This document shows positions 1 to 7,787 of a DNA stretch of 51,201 nt, one piece after another. The stretch lies in contig JAMPGX010000020.1 of assembly GCA_023663725.1 (NCBI GenBank), positions 1 to 51,201 on the forward strand, in the 5' to 3' direction. A model generated the notes under the pieces. That model saw nothing but the letters and a program-made list of their open reading frames with translations, was not told the origin of the DNA and searched no databases. The position numbers and the translations under genes are program-made. Origin of the DNA: a bacterium. Its GTDB lineage: Bacteria; Bacillota; Clostridia; Lachnospirales; Lachnospiraceae. How positions within the stretch are numbered: position 1 is the first letter of the stretch; the number at the start of each line of letters is the position of its first letter.

Positions 1-908
1 TGGCTCGCAAAAAAAATGAAATTTTTTTTATTCCTTACTTGACACAAGCAGATTTTTATCTGATGCATATGTTGACAGATGTTTCCACATGGGAGAGACT
101 CAAGGAGCTCGGTATTCTGGAATGGCTCAGGAATAAGCGGGAGAGCGGCGCCATCCGGCAGGTGGGATTTTCCTATCACGGCAATACGGATATGTTCTGC
201 AAACTGGTGGATGCCTATGAGTGGGATTTCTGTCAAATACAGTACAATTATATGGATGAGAACAGTCAGGCAGGGCGCAGAGGCTTACAGTATGCTTATG
301 GGAAGGGTCTGCCAGTGGTGATCATGGAGCCGCTTCGGGGAGGGAAGCTGGTGACCAGGCTTCCGGAGGCGGCCAAGAGGATTCTCAATGGATATGAGGT
401 GCAGCATACTCCGGCACAGTGGGCGTTTAAGTGGCTGTGGAATCAGCCTCAGGTAACATGCGTGTTGTCTGGTATGAATTCACTGGAGATGGTACAGGAC
501 AATCTCCACACGGCAGAGAATACCCAAGTGGGAGAGCTGACAAAGGCGGATGAGGCCATGCTGCAGCAGGTGGTACAGGCGATCAACGCCCGCATGAAGG
601 TGGGATGTACCGGTTGCGGCTATTGTATGCCCTGTCCAAGAGGGGTGGATATCCCAGGCTCGTTTGCGGCTTATAACCGTCGATACAGCGAGGGATGGGT
701 GGCGGCAATGAAGGATTATTTCATGTGTACCACTGCCATGAGAAAGAACGCATCAGGAGCGTCCAACTGCGTTGAATGCGGCAAATGTGAGCAACATTGT
801 CCACAGCATATTCCAATCAGGCAGGAGCTGAAGGCGGTGAAAAGAACTTTGGAGAATCCTGTCTACAAGGTCGCCAGGTGGCTGATGAAGAAACTGAAGG
901 TCTATTAA
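1..908 (+). CDS. Aldo/keto reductase with C-terminal 4Fe-4S ferredoxin domain (5' partial)
   Basis: This is the C-terminal part of an oxidoreductase of the aldo/keto reductase superfamily that carries a ferredoxin tail. The barrel half shows the conserved FYLMH block (the His of the AKR catalytic tetrad), the IRQVGFSYHG block and VVIMEPLRGGKL. The tail has two cysteine clusters, CTGCGYCMPC and CVECGKCEQHC, which fit two [4Fe-4S] clusters. The N-terminal half, with the catalytic Asp/Tyr/Lys, is absent. The frame is open to the left edge, and an in-frame TTG at 39 has no ribosome-binding site. The first ~38 bases are A/T-rich and their translation does not resemble the family, so the gene may be interrupted near position 40 rather than simply cut by the window. 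The stop overlaps the stop of the convergent phosphoesterase gene by 4 bp. Substrate unknown. Confidence 0.85.
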   Translation, partial: ARKKNEIFFIPYLTQADFYLMHMLTDVSTWERLKELGILEWLRNKRESGAIRQVGFSYHGNTDMFCKLVDAYEWDFCQIQYNYMDENSQAGRRGLQYAYGKGLPVVIMEPLRGGKLVTRLPEAAKRILNGYEVQHTPAQWAFKWLWNQPQVTCVLSGMNSLEMVQDNLHTAENTQVGELTKADEAMLQQVVQAINARMKVGCTGCGYCMPCPRGVDIPGSFAAYNRRYSEGWVAAMKDYFMCTTAMRKNASGASNCVECGKCEQHCPQHIPIRQELKAVKRTLENPVYKVARWLMKKLKVY

Positions 909-1381
909 GTCTGTATCTGCCGCCTGATAGCGTCAAAGGAAATCGGTGTATAGCCAATGCGCTCCACACAGACACAGTAATGCTGAGAGCTGAGATCTCG
1001 GTACAGAGGTGAGGCATGCACATGGCCAAAGAGATTGGCATAGGGCATATTTTCACAGACATATAGCGGTTCATGGGATAGAAGCCAGAAGCTATCCAGA
1101 ATTACTGGCAGGTTGTATGCCTCTGCAAAACCCATCTCGCGGTAGGCTTGATTGCTTAAGGTATCGTGATTGCCCTTCACCAGATATTTTGTGCCATTCA
1201 GAAGCAGTGGGGACAGATTGCCCCAATCTCCCAGCACATAGACAGTGTCTTCAGAAGAGACTGTCTCATTCCAACGGTGGATGATTTCCTGGTCCATGGT
1301 GGAAGCGTTGTCAAAGGGACGGTTTTCATAGCGGAGTATCCGCTCATCACCAAAATGGGTATCAGCAATAAAATAGATCAT
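905..1381 (-). CDS. Small calcineurin-like metallophosphoesterase
   Basis: A 158-residue single-domain phosphoesterase, probably cytoplasmic. All metal-binding blocks of the superfamily are present: DTH (D7, H9), GDW (D52), GNHD (N71-D73), SHEP and FGHVH. Proteins of this length and pattern hydrolyse phosphodiesters or phosphomonoesters with a two-metal centre, but the substrate cannot be read from sequence. The start is ATG at 1381, preceded on the minus strand by an AAAGGAAG ribosome-binding site. The nuclease-like gene lies 54 bp upstream in the same direction, so both may share a transcript. The 3' end converges on the aldo/keto reductase gene with a 4-bp overlap of stop codons. Confidence 0.88.
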   Translation of the reverse strand: MIYFIADTHFGDERILRYENRPFDNASTMDQEIIHRWNETVSSEDTVYVLGDWGNLSPLLLNGTKYLVKGNHDTLSNQAYREMGFAEAYNLPVILDSFWLLSHEPLYVCENMPYANLFGHVHASPLYRDLSSQHYCVCVERIGYTPISFDAIRRQIQT

Positions 1382-1435
1382 ATAACTTCCTTTCCGAGAG
1401 CGTTGCGGAATCTGTCGGCAATATGCGGGGTATCA

Positions 1436-2422
1436 TTATGAATGGGATGTCTGTTGGGCTTTTAGCCGTTGTATTTCCTGTAACAGCTGGTCGATCTGCT
1501 GATCGCGTTGGGAGAGGTTCTCCAAAGCGGAATCTCTCTCCTGAAAAGCGGAATCTCTCTCCTGGAACGCGGCCTCCCTCTCCTGAAAAGCGGAATCTCT
1601 CTCCTGGAACGCGGAATCTCTCTCCCGAATCGCTGCTTCCCTCTCTTGAATCGCGATTGCCCGCTCTCCGATGATCGTATTCATCTCCTTCAGTTGCTTC
1701 TCCCTCGCCGTACACTGATAGCGGATGGTCTCATCAGCTGTGAGCTCATATATGGTCTGTACCGCCGATGCCATAATCTGACTGTCCTTCGCCAACATCT
1801 TCAGCTCCTCCCATCTCGTAGCCTTGAAGAGGGACGCCCAGTGGTCGAGCCTCCACTCGCGGTCCTCCTGCGTTGCCAGTTCTATATGTTTTAAGTCTAC
1901 CACACTCAGCACAAACTTGTCACTAAAAATGTGATGATTCTTCACATTCATCAGCTTATAGGTGGCGTAGAACTCCGGACACTCAGAGAAGAGCGTGAAA
2001 TCCAGGAAGCCAATATGGATGACAGGCTTTGCCTCCAGATAATTCTGCCCGCTCTGGAGCTGGTCGAAGTTGCGACACAAATATGTCAGAGCTCTCTCCG
2101 GCCAGTTCTGGTAATCGATCACCTGCATCTCCAGATTCACGATGGTCCGATTGTTCAACAGCACGTTGACGTCCAGAATAAAGGTCTTTCCGTCATAGTC
2201 CTCGGACAGGGCGGCGCCCAGTAAGATAGGATTGCGGATCTCCACGCTCTCTATCTGCTCCGGACGCAGATGTAGCAGGGAACAGATCAGATGTCTCAGT
2301 ACGATTTCATTTTTCTGCAGCAGGGCCTTGAACAGATAGTCATTGATCAGAGTGTGGGGCATTTTGCCTGTAGCTTGCATATACTGTGGCTCTTGCTGCG
2401 GCATTGTGGATGATTGGTTCAT
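1436..2422 (-). CDS. Rpn family recombination-promoting nuclease / PD-(D/E)XK transposase-like protein
   Basis: A 328-residue protein whose N-terminal half fits the Rpn/PDDEXK_2 family (PF12784 type), predicted DNA endonucleases linked to recombination. Visible signatures are INDYLFKALL near residue 26, then the nuclease core D84 (ILDVNV) and E98-M-Q100 (NLEMQV). The last ~90 residues are a long coiled coil built from heptads of the form ERDSAFQ/EREAAFQ. The ATG at 2422 is chosen over an upstream in-frame ATG (2524) because AAAGGAG lies 8 bases before it. Such genes are often mobile and multicopy, and no terminal repeats or flanking target duplications are seen here. In Rpn proteins activity and in vivo role vary, so function is assigned at family level only. 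Confidence 0.85.
   Translation of the reverse strand: MNQSSTMPQQEPQYMQATGKMPHTLINDYLFKALLQKNEIVLRHLICSLLHLRPEQIESVEIRNPILLGAALSEDYDGKTFILDVNVLLNNRTIVNLEMQVIDYQNWPERALTYLCRNFDQLQSGQNYLEAKPVIHIGFLDFTLFSECPEFYATYKLMNVKNHHIFSDKFVLSVVDLKHIELATQEDREWRLDHWASLFKATRWEELKMLAKDSQIMASAVQTIYELTADETIRYQCTAREKQLKEMNTIIGERAIAIQEREAAIRERDSAFQERDSAFQEREAAFQERDSAFQERDSALENLSQRDQQIDQLLQEIQRLKAQQTSHS
1520..1666. repeat. Seven-unit 21-bp tandem repeat inside the Rpn gene
   Basis: Seven 21-bp units run from 1520 to 1666. Units at 1541 and 1583 are identical (CTGAAAAGCGG core) and alternate with CTGGAACGCGG units at 1562 and 1604, giving a 42-bp higher-order period. The repeat keeps the reading frame and encodes heptads of the form ERDSAFQ. 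Copy-number change would lengthen or shorten the coiled coil by 7 residues without frameshift. Confidence 0.85.
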
Positions 2423-2505
2423 AAGCGACTCTCCTTTGTCAGTTGATAGCGGCATATCGCCAGTTTTCCCACAACCATAAAAGGACGCATAAATATTTGA
2501 AAGTA

Positions 2506-2523
2506 TGTCCGCTTCAGCGGACA
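2506..2523. repeat. 7-bp inverted repeat with 4-base loop
   Basis: The arms TGTCCGC (2506-2512) and GCGGACA (2517-2523) are perfect complements around TTCA. The structure lies about 85 bp upstream of the Rpn start codon, in its probable leader or promoter. No T-tract follows on either strand that would make it a clear terminator. Confidence 0.6.
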
Positions 2524-2534
2524 CTAAAATCAGG

Positions 2535-2555
2535 ATGTGAAATTGTATTTCACAT
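2535..2555. repeat. Perfect 9-bp inverted repeat, possible operator
   Basis: The arms ATGTGAAAT (2535-2543) and ATTTCACAT (2547-2555) flank TGT. A 9-bp perfect dyad in A/T-rich intergenic DNA is typical of a dimeric regulator site, although a small RNA hairpin is also possible. Its sequence differs from the nrtR operators, so a different regulator is implied. It is 113 bp upstream of the Rpn start. Confidence 0.5.
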
Positions 2556-2686
2556 TACAGTCAGGGAGTACAATGGCAAAACGCCGAGAAACAAAAAGTA
2601 ACCTAATTGATTCGATTGGTATAGACAAAGTATAACAACATAAACAGGAAAATGCAAGAGATTTTTGAAAAAAAGAAAAAAGGGTA

Positions 2687-2714
2687 TTGCAATTAATCTC
2701 AAATTGAGTATAAT
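2687..2714 (+). promoter_or_regulatory. Promoter of the nrtR-pncA-pncB-nadE operon
   Basis: A vegetative-type promoter is visible as TTGCAA (2687-2692), a 16-bp spacer and a perfect TATAAT (2709-2714). The first palindromic operator fills the spacer, so a bound repressor would block RNA polymerase directly. Confidence 0.7.
2698..2708. promoter_or_regulatory. Putative NrtR operator 1
   Basis: CTCAAATTGAG is an 11-bp palindrome with a single central base (2703). It lies between the -35 and -10 elements. The same 11 bases recur at 2733. NrtR repressors commonly autoregulate and bind A/T-rich palindromes upstream of NAD genes, so NrtR is the natural candidate; binding is inferred. Confidence 0.65.
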
Positions 2715-2732
2715 AGAGTCAACAGAATAAAT

Positions 2733-2743
2733 CTCAAATTGAG
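2733..2743. promoter_or_regulatory. Putative NrtR operator 2
   Basis: This is an exact second copy of CTCAAATTGAG, with its centre 35 bp downstream of the first. It lies in the early transcribed leader just before the nrtR ribosome-binding site, where a second repressor dimer could add a roadblock or bind cooperatively. Confidence 0.6.
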
Positions 2744-2770
2744 AAAAAATTTCAGGAGGGAAGGAGCGAA

Positions 2771-3538
2771 ATGAAAGAGCGCAATGCCCAGGGATTGACA
2801 GAGCAGGAATTTTTGAGCCGATATAATCCCGAAAAGTATGAACATCCCTCAGTCACGGTGGATACACTGATCTTTACGGTCGATCGGGGTGGTGACGAGG
2901 ATCATTTGCAGATATTGCTGACACGGAGAACGGATCACCCCTATATGGGCAGATGGGCCATCCCTGGCGGTTTTGTGGGAATGGAGGAGTCGGTGGAGCA
3001 GGCGGCGGTCAGGAAACTGGTGGAAGAGACGGGAATTCGGGATGTCTATCTGGAGCAGTTGTACACTTGGGGAGAGGTGGGGCGTGATCCCCGCACCCGA
3101 ATTATCTCTGTATCCTACATCGTGTTGATTCCCCGTGAGAAGCTACGGCATATACAGACTGTCTCAGAGGAAAAGAGTTCTCAGTCTGCAGCAGACAGAG
3201 TATGGTACTTTGTGAGCATACAGGATGGGCGGCTGCGGCTGTGGAACGGGAAGCGCAGCTTGGAAGAGGAGGAGCTGGCCTTCGATCATGCGGATATGAT
3301 ACGTCTGGCGCTGGAACGTATGAGAAATAAGGTGTATTACACAGACATTGCCTTTAAGCTGCTGCCAGACAGATTTACTTTTCTGGAATTGCAACGACTC
3401 TATGAGGTGATCCTGGGGGAAAAGCTTCATGGTCCCAACTTTCGCAGGGACATGGATAAATGGGTGGAGAAGACGGAGGAGAAATGTAAGCCGCAAGGGG
3501 CAGGAAAGCCGGCTCGGTATTACAGGAAAAAGAGGTAA
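2771..3538 (+). CDS. nrtR: NrtR, Nudix-related transcriptional repressor of NAD metabolism
   Basis: A 255-residue regulator with an N-terminal Nudix fold (about residues 25-155) and a C-terminal winged helix (about 175-250; core YTDIAFKLLPDRFTFLELQR and LHGPNFRRDM). In this family the Nudix domain senses ADP-ribose or related NAD products and the winged helix binds operators. The Nudix box spans residues 67-89 with G67, E73, R81, E85, E86 and G88 in place, but the Glu expected after R81 is Lys82, which suggests ligand sensing rather than efficient hydrolysis. ATG at 2771 is preceded by AGGAGG and AAGGAG. It is first in an operon with pncA, pncB and nadE, and the twin palindromes at its promoter point to autorepression. 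Confidence 0.9.
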   Translation: MKERNAQGLTEQEFLSRYNPEKYEHPSVTVDTLIFTVDRGGDEDHLQILLTRRTDHPYMGRWAIPGGFVGMEESVEQAAVRKLVEETGIRDVYLEQLYTWGEVGRDPRTRIISVSYIVLIPREKLRHIQTVSEEKSSQSAADRVWYFVSIQDGRLRLWNGKRSLEEEELAFDHADMIRLALERMRNKVYYTDIAFKLLPDRFTFLELQRLYEVILGEKLHGPNFRRDMDKWVEKTEEKCKPQGAGKPARYYRKKR

Positions 3539-3595
3539 GCTTAAAGAGCAAGGGGCCGCGATGGAACACTATTTTATAGAAGGAGGAGAAAAGAG

Positions 3596-4120
3596 ATGAG
3601 ATATTTGATTGTGGTAGACATGCAGAGAGATTTTGTGACAGGGGTGTTGGGGACACGAGAGGCTCAGCAGATTGTACCCGCAGTGGTGGAGCAGGTGCGC
3701 AGATTTGACGGACAGGTAATTTTTACCAGGGATACACACGAAAATGACTATCTGGACACCCAGGAGGGCAAGTATCTGCCGGTTCCCCATTGTATACGGG
3801 GCAGCGAGGGCTGGCAGCTGATGGAGGAGCTGGAGGAAATCCGGATTGCGCGCAATCTGCCAGTGTATGACAAGGTTACGTTTGGCTGTCTGGAGCTTGC
3901 CGGAGACCTGGCCAAGGCAAACGAACAGGAACCCATTGAGTCCATCGAGTTGATCGGTGTATGTACGGATATATGTGTGGTCAGTAATGCTTTGATTATC
4001 AAAGCGCAGTTGCCTCAGGTACCCATGTTTGTGGCGCCCGCCTGCTGTGCGGGTGTCACGCCACAGGCGCATGAAGCGGCGCTTTCCACAATGCGCTCTT
4101 GCCAGATACAGATGAGATAA
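3596..4120 (+). CDS. pncA: Nicotinamidase (isochorismatase-like hydrolase)
   Basis: A 174-residue cysteine hydrolase predicted to deamidate nicotinamide to nicotinate, the first step of NAD salvage here. The catalytic triad is visible as D8 (VVDMQRDF), K93 (YDKVTF) and C127 (GVCTDICVVSNA). The metal-binding stretch is DTHENDY plus the His of VPHC. The length is usual for bacterial PncA. The start ATG at 3596 has a strong AGAAGGAGG site 9 bases upstream. It lies 57 bp after nrtR and before pncB and nadE, which supports nicotinamide rather than another amide as substrate. Confidence 0.88.
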   Translation: MRYLIVVDMQRDFVTGVLGTREAQQIVPAVVEQVRRFDGQVIFTRDTHENDYLDTQEGKYLPVPHCIRGSEGWQLMEELEEIRIARNLPVYDKVTFGCLELAGDLAKANEQEPIESIELIGVCTDICVVSNALIIKAQLPQVPMFVAPACCAGVTPQAHEAALSTMRSCQIQMR

Positions 4121-4205
4121 GGGGGCGCATGAAGTGGGAGTGGCGCACAGGGGACATTAAGGCAGGTAGACAATGCAGGTGCGGTGAGCACAGAAAGGAA
4201 GACAG

Positions 4206-5684
4206 ATGAAACAGCATAGTGAGAGAAATTTATCCATGGTAATGGATTTTTATGAGATGACTATGAGCAACGGCTATTTTCAGGATCAGGATAAGGATGC
4301 GAGGGTGGCCTTTGATGTATTCTACAGAAAGAACCCTGACAACGGCGGATTCTCTATCTTCTGTGGTCTTGAGCAGATCATAGAGTATATTGAAAATCTG
4401 CATTTTGACGGAGAAGATATTGATTATTTGCGCAGTCAGGGCCTCTTTGGGGAAGAGTTTCTGGATTATCTGGCGCATTTTCGGTTCAAGGGCGATCTAT
4501 ACGCTTTTCCGGAGGGAACTGTCATGTACCCGAACGAGCCGATCATCACGGTGATTGCGCCTCTGATTGACGCTCAGCTTATCGAGACGGCCATACTGTT
4601 GGAGGTAAATCATCAATCTTTGATCGCCACCAAGACCCGCCGGATCGTCAGGGCGGCGGACGGCAGGGCCGTGTCGGATTTCGGCGCCCGCAGAGCACAC
4701 AACATGGATGCGGCGGTATATGGAGCAAGGGCAGCATACATCGGCGGCGCCGTAGGTACAGCAACCGTGCTGGCGGGTAAAATGTTTGGCATTCCCATCA
4801 GCGGCACTATGGCCCACAGTTGGGTGATGTACTATAAGGATGAATTCACTGCGTTTAAAAAGTACGCGGAAAATTATCCGGATTCTACTGTGCTGCTGGT
4901 GGATACCTACGACGTGCTTAGGAGTGGCGTTCCCAATGCCATACGCGTGGCAAAGGAGGTGCTCGAACCCATGGGCAAGCGTTTAATGGGAGTCCGCATC
5001 GACAGCGGCGACCTGGCTTATCTGTCCAAAAAAGTGAGAAAGGCTCTGGATATCGCCGGTTTAGAGGACTGTAAGATCGTGGTTTCCAACAGCCTGGATG
5101 AATTTACCATCACCTCGATCCTGGCTCAGGGCGGCAGGATCGACAGCTTTGGCGTGGGTGAGAGACTGATTACCTCCAAGTCTGATCCAGTGTTTGGCGC
5201 TGTATACAAGATCGCGGCTGTGGAGGAGAACGGGGAATTTGTACCTCGCATCAAGCTATCGGAAAATGAGGAGAAGATCACCAATCCCGGATTGAAGACG
5301 GTATACCGTGTCTACGATGAAAATAGAAAAGCCATTGCGGACTTAATTGCATTGGCGAATGAAAAAGTAGATTTCGCGGCACCCTATCGATATGTGGACC
5401 CTAAAAAGCCTTGGAAAAACCGTTATTTTGAAAATTGTACCGCGAAGGCCTTGCAGGTACCTGTCTTTCAGGAGGGACGGCTGGTCTATGATATGCCCGG
5501 TGTACAGGATATATCCGAATATGTGAAACGCCAGCTTACTGAGGAGATATGGGAGGAAGAGCAACGTTTTGAGAATCCGCACGCACACTATCTGGATATG
5601 ACTCCGACCATGTACGAGGTCAAGATGTCTCTGCTGAACGATTCCAGAGAGTCTTCGGAGCTAAACAGCAAGGCGCCGAAGTGA
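4206..5684 (+). CDS. pncB: Nicotinate phosphoribosyltransferase
   Basis: A 492-residue enzyme that converts nicotinate and PRPP to nicotinate mononucleotide, the committed step of the Preiss-Handler route. Family blocks include DFGARRAHNMDAAVYGARAA, ISGTMAHSWVMYY (the active-site His region) and RIDSGDLAYL. The length fits the Gram-positive type. It uses the product of PncA and is encoded between pncA and nadE. Its stop codon sits within a potential stem-loop (5670-5694). ATG at 4206 follows an AAAGGAAG site. Confidence 0.93.
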   Translation: MKQHSERNLSMVMDFYEMTMSNGYFQDQDKDARVAFDVFYRKNPDNGGFSIFCGLEQIIEYIENLHFDGEDIDYLRSQGLFGEEFLDYLAHFRFKGDLYAFPEGTVMYPNEPIITVIAPLIDAQLIETAILLEVNHQSLIATKTRRIVRAADGRAVSDFGARRAHNMDAAVYGARAAYIGGAVGTATVLAGKMFGIPISGTMAHSWVMYYKDEFTAFKKYAENYPDSTVLLVDTYDVLRSGVPNAIRVAKEVLEPMGKRLMGVRIDSGDLAYLSKKVRKALDIAGLEDCKIVVSNSLDEFTITSILAQGGRIDSFGVGERLITSKSDPVFGAVYKIAAVEENGEFVPRIKLSENEEKITNPGLKTVYRVYDENRKAIADLIALANEKVDFAAPYRYVDPKKPWKNRYFENCTAKALQVPVFQEGRLVYDMPGVQDISEYVKRQLTEEIWEEEQRFENPHAHYLDMTPTMYEVKMSLLNDSRESSELNSKAPK

Positions 5685-5714
5685 CTTCGCCCTTTAAAGC
5701 CGTCGCGCAGCGAC
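5670..5714 (+). promoter_or_regulatory. Tandem hairpins at the pncB/nadE junction
   Basis: The first potential stem straddles the pncB stop: GAAGT and ACTTC pair around one base and extend outward to 5670/5694 with two single-base bulges. The second stem is GTCGC-GCA-GCGAC at 5702-5714, ending 7 bases before the nadE AGGAGG. No T-tract follows, so these are more likely RNA-processing or translation-tuning elements than terminators. Confidence 0.45.
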
Positions 5715-5734
5715 TTAAAATAGGAGGATTTGTT

Positions 5735-7606
5735 ATGGAATACGGATATATCAAAGTGGCAACGGCCACCTTCGATGTGCAGGTGGCGGACATAGACGCC
5801 AATGTGGAGAGAATGATAGAGCTGATTGGGAAGGCCCGTGAGCAGCAGGTGGAATTGCTGGTATTCCCTGAGCTATGTATTACCGGCTATAGCTGCGGTG
5901 ATCTGTTTCTCACCCGCAGACTCTTGAACCAGGCTTTGGGAGGACTGAGGCGTCTGACGGCGGCTACCGCCGGAAGCCTGTGCCTGGTGGTTGCGGGGGC
6001 GCCATTGTGTCACAACGAGCGCTTGTACAACTGCGCTGTCTTGATTCAGGATGGACAGATGCGGGTTATCGTACCTAAATCATATATTCCGGGATACAAG
6101 GAATACTATGAAAAGCGCTGGTTTGCCTCCGGCAGGCAGATACGGGCTGAGGAGGAGCTGGGCGTACCCTTTGGAACTCATGTGATGGTGCAGCTGGGGA
6201 GCGATGTGCGTGTCGCAGCCGAGATCTGTGAGGATCTGTGGGTCTCTGACAGCCCCAGCATTCGTCACTGCTTAAACGGGGCGGATCTGGTGGTCAATCT
6301 CTCTGCCTCCAATGAGACTGTCTCTAAGAAAAGCTACCGCCAGGACCTGGTCAAAATGCAGTCTGCCAAATGTATGTGCGGTTATATCTATGCCTCCTCA
6401 GGAGAGGGGGAGAGCACCACGGACCTGGTCTTTTCCGGCCACTGCATGATTGCAGAGAACGGCAGCATCAAGGCGGAGAGCTATCGGGCAAAGGAGGGAC
6501 TGTTGACGACGCTGATCGATGTGCAGAAGCTGCAGAACGACCGTATGAAGATGAACAGCGAGAATGAGGCTGTGGATATGAATTCTTATGTCAGGGTTCA
6601 ACTGCGGCGGGATGCCTTCGGACATTTGCCAAGCAGTGTCGACGCCTATCCCTTTGTGCCGGCGGACGATACAAAGCGCAGGGAGCGCTGTCGGGAGATT
6701 CTGGAGCTTCAGGCATATGGTCTGTACGAGCGCCTGAAGAAGACCGGTTTACAGAAGGCAGTGATCGGGATATCTGGCGGCCTGGACAGCACGCTGGCGC
6801 TGCTGGTGGTTCTGGAAGCATATCGCAAACTGGGACGTCCCGCGCGGGATATCATCGCGATCACGATGCCCGGCTTTGGCACCTCAGACCACACGCTGTA
6901 CAATGCAGGTCGACTTATGGAGCTGTGCGGCGTGACAGTCCGCACGATCTCCATTGCTGCGGCATGCAGGCAGCATATGCGGGATATCGGCCACTCTGAA
7001 GAGCTGTATGATGTGACATATGAGAACATCCAGGCCAGGGAGCGCACCCAGATATTGATGGACGTAGCCAATCAGGAGGGTGGCCTGGTTATTGGCACTG
7101 GAGACTTGTCTGAGACCGCCCTGGGCTGGTGTACCTACAACGGCGATCATATGAGTATGTATGGCGTCAACATCTCCATTCCCAAGACATTGGTTAAATA
7201 TTTGGTGTCTTCCTATGCGCGGATGTATCCGGAGCTGTCGGAGGTGCTGGACAGCATCTGTGACACGGTGATCAGTCCGGAGCTCCTGCCGCTTGCGGCG
7301 GACGGTGGAATCAGTCAGTCTACGGAAGCCGCCATCGGCAAATACGATATTCACGACTTTGTCCTCTACCATTTTATCCGCAATGGCTTTGATAGGGAAA
7401 AGATCATGGCTCTGGCTCGCATTGCGTTCCCGCGGGTGAGTTCAGATATCATCGAGAAGACTACGGAGACATTTTTCCGCCGTTTCTTCTCTCAGCAGTT
7501 CAAGCGCTCCTGCATGCCGGATGGCCCCAAGGTGGGCTCAGTCAGCCTCTCTCCCAGAGGCGACTGGCGTATGCCCTCCGATGCATCCGTGACGGCCTTT
7601 CTGTGA
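5735..7606 (+). CDS. nadE: Glutamine-dependent NAD+ synthetase
   Basis: A 623-residue two-domain enzyme catalysing the last step of NAD synthesis, amidation of deamido-NAD with ammonia drawn from glutamine. The N-terminal nitrilase-type glutaminase domain has the triad E46 (FPELCITGYS), K115 (VPKSYIPGYK) and C165 (AAEICEDLW). The C-terminal ATP-pyrophosphatase domain has the SGGLDS loop (347-352) and the GTGDLSE block. The frame is open upstream to a GTG at 5681 overlapping pncB, but ATG at 5735 is preceded by a perfect AGGAGG with a 7-base spacer. It completes the nrtR-pncA-pncB operon. NMN adenylyltransferase (nadD) is not in the window. Confidence 0.93.
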   Translation: MEYGYIKVATATFDVQVADIDANVERMIELIGKAREQQVELLVFPELCITGYSCGDLFLTRRLLNQALGGLRRLTAATAGSLCLVVAGAPLCHNERLYNCAVLIQDGQMRVIVPKSYIPGYKEYYEKRWFASGRQIRAEEELGVPFGTHVMVQLGSDVRVAAEICEDLWVSDSPSIRHCLNGADLVVNLSASNETVSKKSYRQDLVKMQSAKCMCGYIYASSGEGESTTDLVFSGHCMIAENGSIKAESYRAKEGLLTTLIDVQKLQNDRMKMNSENEAVDMNSYVRVQLRRDAFGHLPSSVDAYPFVPADDTKRRERCREILELQAYGLYERLKKTGLQKAVIGISGGLDSTLALLVVLEAYRKLGRPARDIIAITMPGFGTSDHTLYNAGRLMELCGVTVRTISIAAACRQHMRDIGHSEELYDVTYENIQARERTQILMDVANQEGGLVIGTGDLSETALGWCTYNGDHMSMYGVNISIPKTLVKYLVSSYARMYPELSEVLDSICDTVISPELLPLAADGGISQSTEAAIGKYDIHDFVLYHFIRNGFDREKIMALARIAFPRVSSDIIEKTTETFFRRFFSQQFKRSCMPDGPKVGSVSLSPRGDWRMPSDASVTAFL

Positions 7607-7704
7607 CAGTTTTCTCGTCATTAAAACGGGCGAAAAACGGAACAACCGCAAGAAGGCGTGTTGAGTAAAAGGAATGTATAATGGCGAAAAATGCAATTTA
7701 ATAC

Positions 7705-7733
7705 TTGCGCCCATCCTCAATTTGGTGTATAGT
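7705..7733 (+). promoter_or_regulatory. Possible topA promoter
   Basis: TTGCGC (7705-7710), a 17-bp spacer and TATAGT (7728-7733) lie 54 bp upstream of the topA start, in the 181-bp gap after nadE. The -35 match is only moderate. Confidence 0.4.
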
Positions 7734-7787
7734 GATTCACGATTGGTTTGGGTGCAGGACGCCCGAAAGAAAGCGGGATATAAAGAT

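Larger units (their letters stand above)
2423..2686. other. Divergent intergenic region between the Rpn gene and nrtR
   Basis: This stretch lies between the divergently transcribed Rpn gene and the nrtR promoter. It contains two inverted repeats (2506-2523 and 2535-2555, listed separately). A weak possible + strand promoter is TTGATT (2607-2612), 18 bp, TATAAC (2631-2636). I see no convincing open reading frame and cannot identify a clear promoter for the Rpn gene on the minus strand. Confidence 0.5.
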
